From: Dryomyza anilis
Lineage: Eukaryota > Arthropoda > Insecta > Diptera > Dryomyzidae
NCBI GenBank assembly: GCA_951804985.1
Contig: OX638130.1
Coordinates: 120,355,593-120,419,592, forward strand
Direction: 5' to 3'
Length of the DNA: 64,000 nucleotides
Position numbers and translations under genes: made by a program. Below are positions 58,165 through 64,000 of the stretch, piece after piece (positions within the stretch are counted from its first letter, which is position 1; the number at the start of each line of letters is the position of its first letter). Below the pieces are notes generated by a model, which saw only the letters and a program-made list of their open reading frames with translations, had not been told where the DNA came from and made no database searches.

Positions 58165-60265
58165 TCACTAAATATGCGATTTTCAACTAAAAATTCAATT
58201 TTCAGTGAATATTAAGTTTCTCATTACAAATTAAAATTTGTTATTATAAAAATTAATTAAAGCTAAAAATTCAATATTCACTCAAATATAATTTTTTCAC
58301 TAAAAATTCAATTTTTTCACTAAAAATTCAATTTTTCACTAAAAAATTAAATTTTTCACATAAAATCAATTTTTCACTAAAAATTCAATTTGTCATTTAA
58401 AATTCAATTTTTCACTAAAAATTCCATTTTTCACTAAAAATTCAATTTTTCACTAAAAATTCAATTTTTCACTAAAAATTCAATTTTTCACTCAAAATTC
58501 AATTTTTCAAATTTTCACTAAAAATTAAATTTTTCACTAGAAATTCGATTTTTCACTCAAAATTCCATTTTTCACTAAAAATTAAATTTTTCACTCAAAA
58601 TTCAATTTTTCACTAAAAATTCAATTTTTCACTAAAAAATTAATTTTTTCACAAAAAATCAATTTTTCACTAAAAATTCAATTTTTCATTTAAAATTCAA
58701 TTTTTCAGCAATAATTCAATTTTTCACTAATAATTCAATTTTTCACTAAAAAAATACAATTTGTCGCTAAAAATTCAATATTTCACTTAAAATTCAATTT
58801 TTCAGTTCAGTTCAGTTTTTCATTAAAAATTGCATTTTTCACTAAAAATTAAAATTTTCACTAAAAATTCAAATTTTCACTAAAAATTCAAATTTTCACT
58901 AAAAATTCAAATTTTCACTAAAAATTCAAATTTTCACTAAAAATTCAAATTTTCACTAAAAATTCAAATTTTCACTAAAAATTCAAATTTTCACTAAAAA
59001 TTCAAATTTTCACTAAAAATTCAAATTTTCACTAAAAATTCAAATTTTCACTAAAAATTCAAATTTTCACTAAAAATTCAAATTTTCACTAAAAATTCAA
59101 ATTTTCACTAAAAATTCAATTTTTCACTAAAAATACCATTTTTCACTAAGAATTCAATTTTTCACTAAGAATTCAATTTTTCACTATAAATTCAATTTTT
59201 CACTAAAAATTCCATTTTTCACTAAAAACTCAACTTTTCACTAAAAATTAAAATTTTCACCAAAAATTCAATTTTTCACTAAAAATTCAATTTTTCACCA
59301 AAAATTTCAATTTTACACTAAAAATTAAATTTTTCACCAAAAATTTAATTTTTCACTAAAAATTCCATTTTTCAGAAAATTCATTTTTCACTAAAAATTC
59401 AATTTTCACTAAAAATTAAATTTTTCATTAAAAATTCAATTTTTCACTAAAAATTCAAATTTTCACTAAAAATTCAAATTTTCACTAAAAATTCAATTTT
59501 TCACTAAAAATTCAATTTTTCACCAAAAATTAAATTTTTCACTAAAAATTCAAATTTTCACCAAAAATTCAATTTTTCATTAAAAATTCAATTTTTCACT
59601 AAAAAATCAATTTTTCATTTAAAATTCAATTTTTCACTAAAAATTCAAATTTTCACTAAAAATTCAAATTTTCACTAAAAATTCAATTTTTCACCAAAAA
59701 TTTCAATTTTACACTAAAAATTTCAATTTTACACTAAAAATTAAATTTTTCACCAAAAATTTAATTTTTCACTAAAAATTCAAATTTTCACCAAAAATTT
59801 CAATTTTACACTAAAAATTAAATTTTTCACCAAAAATTTAATTTTTCACTAAAAATTCCATTTTTCAGAAAATTCATTTTTCACTAAAAATTCATTTTTC
59901 ACTAAAAATTCAATTTTCACTAAAAATTAAATTTTTCATTAAAAATTCAATTTTTCACTAATAATTCAAATTTTCACTAAAAATTCAATTGTTCATTAAA
60001 AATTCATTTGTTCACTAGAAATTAAATTTTTCACTAAAAATTCAATTTTCACTTAAAATTCAATTTTTCACTAAAAATTCCATTCTTTACTAAAAATTCA
60101 ATTTTTACTAATAAAAAAAATGTTCACTTAAAATTAAATTTTGCCCTAAAAAAATCAAATTTTCACTAAAAATTTTGTTTTTCAATATAAATTACATTTT
60201 CCACTAAAAATTCAAATTTTCATTACAAATTTAATTTTTCACTAAATATTAAAATGTTCACTAAT
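58165..60265. repeat. 19-bp satellite array 4, inverted
   Basis: Same family as arrays 1-3 but reverse-complemented (TTTTTCACTAAAAATTCAA). A very regular core at 58850-59120 repeats CACTAAAAATTCAAATTTT about 15 times. Blocks around CATTTTTCAGAAAATTCATT recur at 59367 and 59848. Confidence 0.95.
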
Positions 60266-60279
60266 AATTTCAATTGTAT

Positions 60280-61140
60280 CGTTCGGTTACTATTCATGTA
60301 ACCTGATCAGCACTAATTTTACGATTAAATATTGCGCCTTGCACTCGCAATAGATGGCGTAACACGATCTACCGACGACAATCGTACCTCCAACACTGGC
60401 CGGCCAGCCGCATGGCTTGCAGCGTCTTTGGGTGGGCTTCCTGAGCGCGTCCTCGTGCTCGGTCCCGGTGCTAGCTGCATTTGCAACAATTTGAATGCAA
60501 TTCTTCTGGTTGTTGCGCCTGCGCACGCACAACAGTCCGAGCCAATTATCAAAATAAATAGCAATCAATTTATATGCGATCGATTGCGCCTGATCGCGCG
60601 GGCTGGATGCGCCAGAACAAAAGCGACGCAAATCAAAAGGATTTCTTGCGAATAATATTCGCGAACCATATGCCTCGCAGTATTGAATTCGGTATGATAT
60701 TTGAGATTGATTTATTAGCCGTAAAAGGAAATCGCGCTTGTTTGCGGCTATTTGGCTGGCGTAATGCGAGACGATCGTGCAACGTGCCACAAATATTGCA
60801 ACCTTTTTTGTTTTTTTCTGTTTTTGTTTTTGACCATTTTGGTTGTTGTGTTTAATTGTTGCTGTTGGCAACACTTCATTTTGCTGCTAAATGCTGTACA
60901 TTAATTTGCGAGCCATTTAAAATGTATTTGTTTTTTTTTTCCAAAGAAAACCTTTTATTTTTGGCAACAATAATAAAAATAAAAAATTCTTTGGATTTTT
61001 ATTCATTTGAATTGTATCCAAGTTTTGTTTATGCTGCAATGCGTTACGCCACAGTGTTGTCAAAACATAGCAATTTTGCTACTTGGTGCCAGACGGTAGC
61101 ACATTTGCTATGCATCGAGCAGCTACCGTAAAAAGTGCCA
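60280..61140. other. GC-richer unique block beside array 4
   Basis: Non-repetitive, with several GATCG motifs and long frames on both strands, including 194 codons on minus (60290-60874). That frame has no recognisable domain, starts in low-complexity sequence and overlaps equally open plus frames, so I do not call a gene. Regulatory DNA or an exon are both possible. Confidence 0.3.
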
Positions 61141-61756
61141 ACTGTTGTCAAACAGATGGTCGCAGTCGTATAATGTTCGAGTTGTCTACTAACTTAAATC
61201 AAATTGTCACAGAAAATTGACCTTGTCACCAGAACCAATGTCATAGAGCAAGGTTTAATTTTTTTTTTTCAAATATTTATGAAATTCTATAAAGTTGAAA
61301 CACGCTCAAATTAATTAAACTACGCTACGTGTTTTCCGCTCTGTGCAATTTTTGGTCTGCGATTAACCTTCAGGTTTAGGTTAATGAACCTCGTTGTTGA
61401 CTTTTGTGCTCAAGTCCTTTGATACGCTGTTGACTGCGCAGCAGGTTCGGCTGCATACGAAACTCATTAGAATCTCTTTTGGTACCGTACCGTATCATTT
61501 GGCGGTACCTGTGCGTAGCCTTCAGACTAAATTTAGTTGCTCTCGTCTTTGTATGAATTTAACACTGACTGCAAGGTCAGGTTAATAATTTTTGTTCTTT
61601 ATTTTTAAGGTTATAGCACGTTTCTGAAAATATAATAGGAAATTCCAATAAAGAGGAATTAAATGTAGTTAGAAAAATATGATTAACAAAAATTGAAGCG
61701 TTGGGTGTCGTTTTTTATTTTACTTAAATACATCCAGAATTTCGCTATAATCCCCT
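61141..61756. other. Intergenic, no gene seen
   Basis: Ordinary unique sequence with a repeated TTCAGGTTTAGGTTAATGAA/GGTCAGGTTAATAA phrase. Confidence 0.45.
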
Positions 61757-62060
61757 CCCTAGTAGAAATTTTGGTAAAGCCATGATCATGAAGTGATCAT
61801 GTCATTATATGCGATGATCGGGATATGACGAGGCCCATAATGTCCTTGTAACGCAGTGTCATGATCATGTACTATCCTCAGGCCATGATCATGTACTGAT
61901 CGGGCAATTCCCCATTTTATTATTTACCCGACAATTGCCTTGTCAGAGCCCGAACAAATAGGGCTTTTCTCATTAAATCTCGATGCTAATTTCGTTATGA
62001 GGAACACATAATGTTGCTATGATCGGGAAAATTGACTAGATCGGGAACATTCTACTAGGG
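61757..62060. mobile_element. MITE family C, reference copy
   Basis: About 304 bp bounded by CCCTAGTAGAAATTTTGG and CGGGAACATTCTACTAGGG (terminal inverted repeat CCCTAGTAGAA). The interior is rich in CATGATCATG and GATCGGG. Fragments of this family lie at 1475, 32745, 34405, 34630, 36661 and 41595. Non-coding. Confidence 0.7.
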
Positions 62061-62244
62061 CTTATAGATCATGAAATTGGTTTTTCACTTTAACTATGCG
62101 AAAAAAATGCAAGCAACAAATTATATATATGGCCCATTCCACACCAAATCGACCAGTGCACACTGGTCTAGAAATAAAAAAATTTAGCAAGTCAAAATTC
62201 AAAAAAAAATATTTATAGATAAAAACTATGTAAGTGAATTTTCT

Positions 62245-62335
62245 TATAAATAATAATAATTTGGCGCTATGTATAAAACTTCGGCCGAGCTCTCTCACCA
62301 CTTTAGCTGTGCGTGTTATATTTTTGTACACGCTG
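62245..62335 (-). mobile_element. SINE family A, 3' fragment
   Basis: TAATAATAATTTGGCGCTAT, ACTTCGGCCGAGCTCTCTCA, CCACTTTAGCTGTGCGTGTT: the last about 80 bp of the SINE, minus orientation, with its (TAA)n tail. Confidence 0.7.
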
Positions 62336-62950
62336 CAAAAAAACGGCTCTCCCAAACATAATTTTGCTGGCATTACATATATCATTGGAACTTTATGCAA
62401 ACAAAAGTATTATTTCATTGTCAAACATTATTATAATAACAGCCAAATATATTTCTGTTTTCGTTCAAACATATATATGTTCAGAATGAATAATTTTCGA
62501 CGTTCTTGCAAACATATATATGTTCGAATGTGAAAAACATGTTATTTACATGTAAACATATTTATGTTTACATTTTATTTCATTGTAAACAAAATTAAAT
62601 TGTGTCTTCTACACACAATATTAATTTTTCACTTTTTTTAATTTAATTTTTTTAATTTATATTATATAATTATAAACTTTAATTTTTTTAATTACACTTC
62701 TTTTATTTATATTTAATAATTTTATTTCCATATATTGTTCCTAATTTGAGTTCAGTGAATTACGGATGAATTGGATATTTCACAAACAGCCACTATCTGG
62801 TATTAACAGTAATTGGCGGTACTTAAATAAACTCTTCCACCAAAAAGAACTTTTGAACTAAATGAAAAGTATTAATGTGAGTGTTACTGACTGCTAAAAG
62901 TAGGCAGCGTTGTTATTCAATTGTGATATCGTAATATCAAACATACATAT
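62336..62950. other. Intergenic with three short AT palindromes
   Basis: CAAACATATATATGTTC at 62466 and 62508 and GTAAACATATTTATGTTTAC at 62552 are self-complementary or nearly so. The rest is AT-rich with no gene. Confidence 0.45.
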
Positions 62951-62954
62951 AATT

Positions 62955-64000
62955 GGGCTATTCCACAACAAATCGACCAAAAAAAGTCAAATTTGAGATT
63001 TTTTTTTCGATTTTAATGAAAATTTGGCAACTGATAAAGGGTATCGAGACATGCTTTAACCATTTTTTTTTCGACCACTACTTCCAGAGTTACAGTGGCT
63101 CAAAGTTGGAAAAAAGGGCCAAAAATGACTTTTGTATGGTGGTTCATATTTAAATATCTCTTGAACTAGAAACTCTGTTAATTACTCATTTTAAAGCTAA
63201 TAGAACAAGCTTTTAGAAAAGTTAAGTTGTAATTTTTAAAAGTTAACATGTGGCCCGTGGTCATTATCTTTGCACTTCAAAATTGTGGTCCTTAAAAAGG
63301 ACCCTTTTTAATATTCTGAAAAAAAACCTAAATTTTCATCAATTTATTGTAAATGTTCACGCAAAATTTCAAGATAGTATTATAATGGTATCATATTTTA
63401 GAAAATTATTTTCTAAATTTTTCAATATTTTTTGTATTGACAAAAAAAAAATATTTTTTCAAAAGTAAAATTTGCAATAATTTTTCAATGTATTTGTAAC
63501 TCTAATTTCGAAAATGGCGTCAGTTTCTTCAAATTGTTCCTAGTTTTTGAAATATATACCATTTTTCGAAAATCGTAAAAACTGTATCCCAAAATCAGTA
63601 TCTCAAAAACTAGATTCAATATGATAAAGCTTACGCTATTTTAGAAATCAAAATTTTATATATATTCAGAAATTATTTAACTGTAGAATTTTTCTATACA
63701 AAAAATAAATAAAAATTTAGAATATTATTTTTTAAAATCTGATGCCATCAAAATACCATCTTGAAATTTTGTAATAACAATTATAATAAATTGATGAAAA
63801 TTAATCATTTTTTTTACAATTTTAAAACGGGTCCTTTTTAAGGACATCAATTTTGAAGTGTAAGGATAATGACCACGGGCCACATGTTCACGTTTAGAAA
63901 TTACAACTTAATAGTTCTGAATACTTGTTATATTAACTTTAAAACGAGCCATCAATGAAATTTCTATCATTTCAAGACATATTTAAATATGAACCACCAT
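62955..64000. mobile_element. Large foldback element, truncated by the window end
   Basis: Begins GGGCTATTCCACAACAAATC. The left arm pairs with the right arm about a centre at 63568: ATGGTGGTTCATATTTAAAT at 63136 with its complement ending at 64000, and TTAACATGTGGCCCGTGGTC near 63241 with GACCACGGGCCACATGTTCA near 63872. A similar end motif, CCCATTCCACACCAAATCGA, lies alone at about 62133. By symmetry the element should end about 180 bp beyond the window. No transposase frame is visible. Confidence 0.75.

Overview
The window looks like non-drosophilid higher-fly (brachyceran) nuclear DNA. It is AT-rich, contains two tRNA-derived SINE families of the kind seen in schizophoran flies, and holds one confidently recognisable protein gene: a single-exon, minus-strand proneural bHLH gene of the achaete-scute complex. 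By its N-terminus, bHLH and C-terminus this gene is lethal of scute, l(1)sc (29639-30544). All comparisons with Drosophila are from memory; no search was run and the species is not determined.

Layout. 1-2.7 kb: foldback-like minisatellites, then unique DNA with GATA sites. 2.7-5.4 kb: a 19-bp minisatellite array. 5.5-7.5 kb: more GATA-rich unique DNA. 7.5-8.3 kb: a 12-bp array. 10-11.3 kb: a SINE with target-site duplication, 14-15-bp minisatellites and a retroelement-like 3' end. 15.3-16.2 kb: three copies of an inverted-repeat MITE. 18.2-20.6 kb: a 5'-truncated LINE, a TACGAA-rich block, a SINE and two palindromic elements. 24.4-25.8 kb: a degenerate satellite. 27.4-29.1 kb: an 11-bp array invaded by a SINE. 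29.3-31.1 kb: l(1)sc with promoter and 3' UTR signals. 31.4-32.2 kb: a degenerate satellite. 35.6-36.6 kb: a foldback element. 37-37.9 kb: GC-richer unique DNA. 38-39.8, 41.8-43.5 and 58.2-60.3 kb: three more arrays of the 19-bp family, the last inverted. 44.4-49.5 kb: several long-period tandem repeats. 49.7-51.6 kb: the largest low-repeat block. 52.5-53 kb: a 10-bp array. 55.7-56 kb: a possible exon. 61.8-64 kb: a MITE, a SINE fragment and a large foldback element running off the end.

Functional reading. One short proneural transcription unit sits in about 29 kb of gene-free DNA on the left and 33 kb on the right. This fits the achaete-scute complex, where small intronless genes are driven by widely spaced enhancers. 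The most informative regulatory features are two proneural-box-like sites (12/13 and 11/13 matches to AATGGAAGACAAT) in the inferred l(1)sc 3' UTR, two CAGGTAG motifs upstream of the start codon, and GATA-rich unique DNA on both sides of the first satellite array. Most other sequence is satellite and transposon debris.
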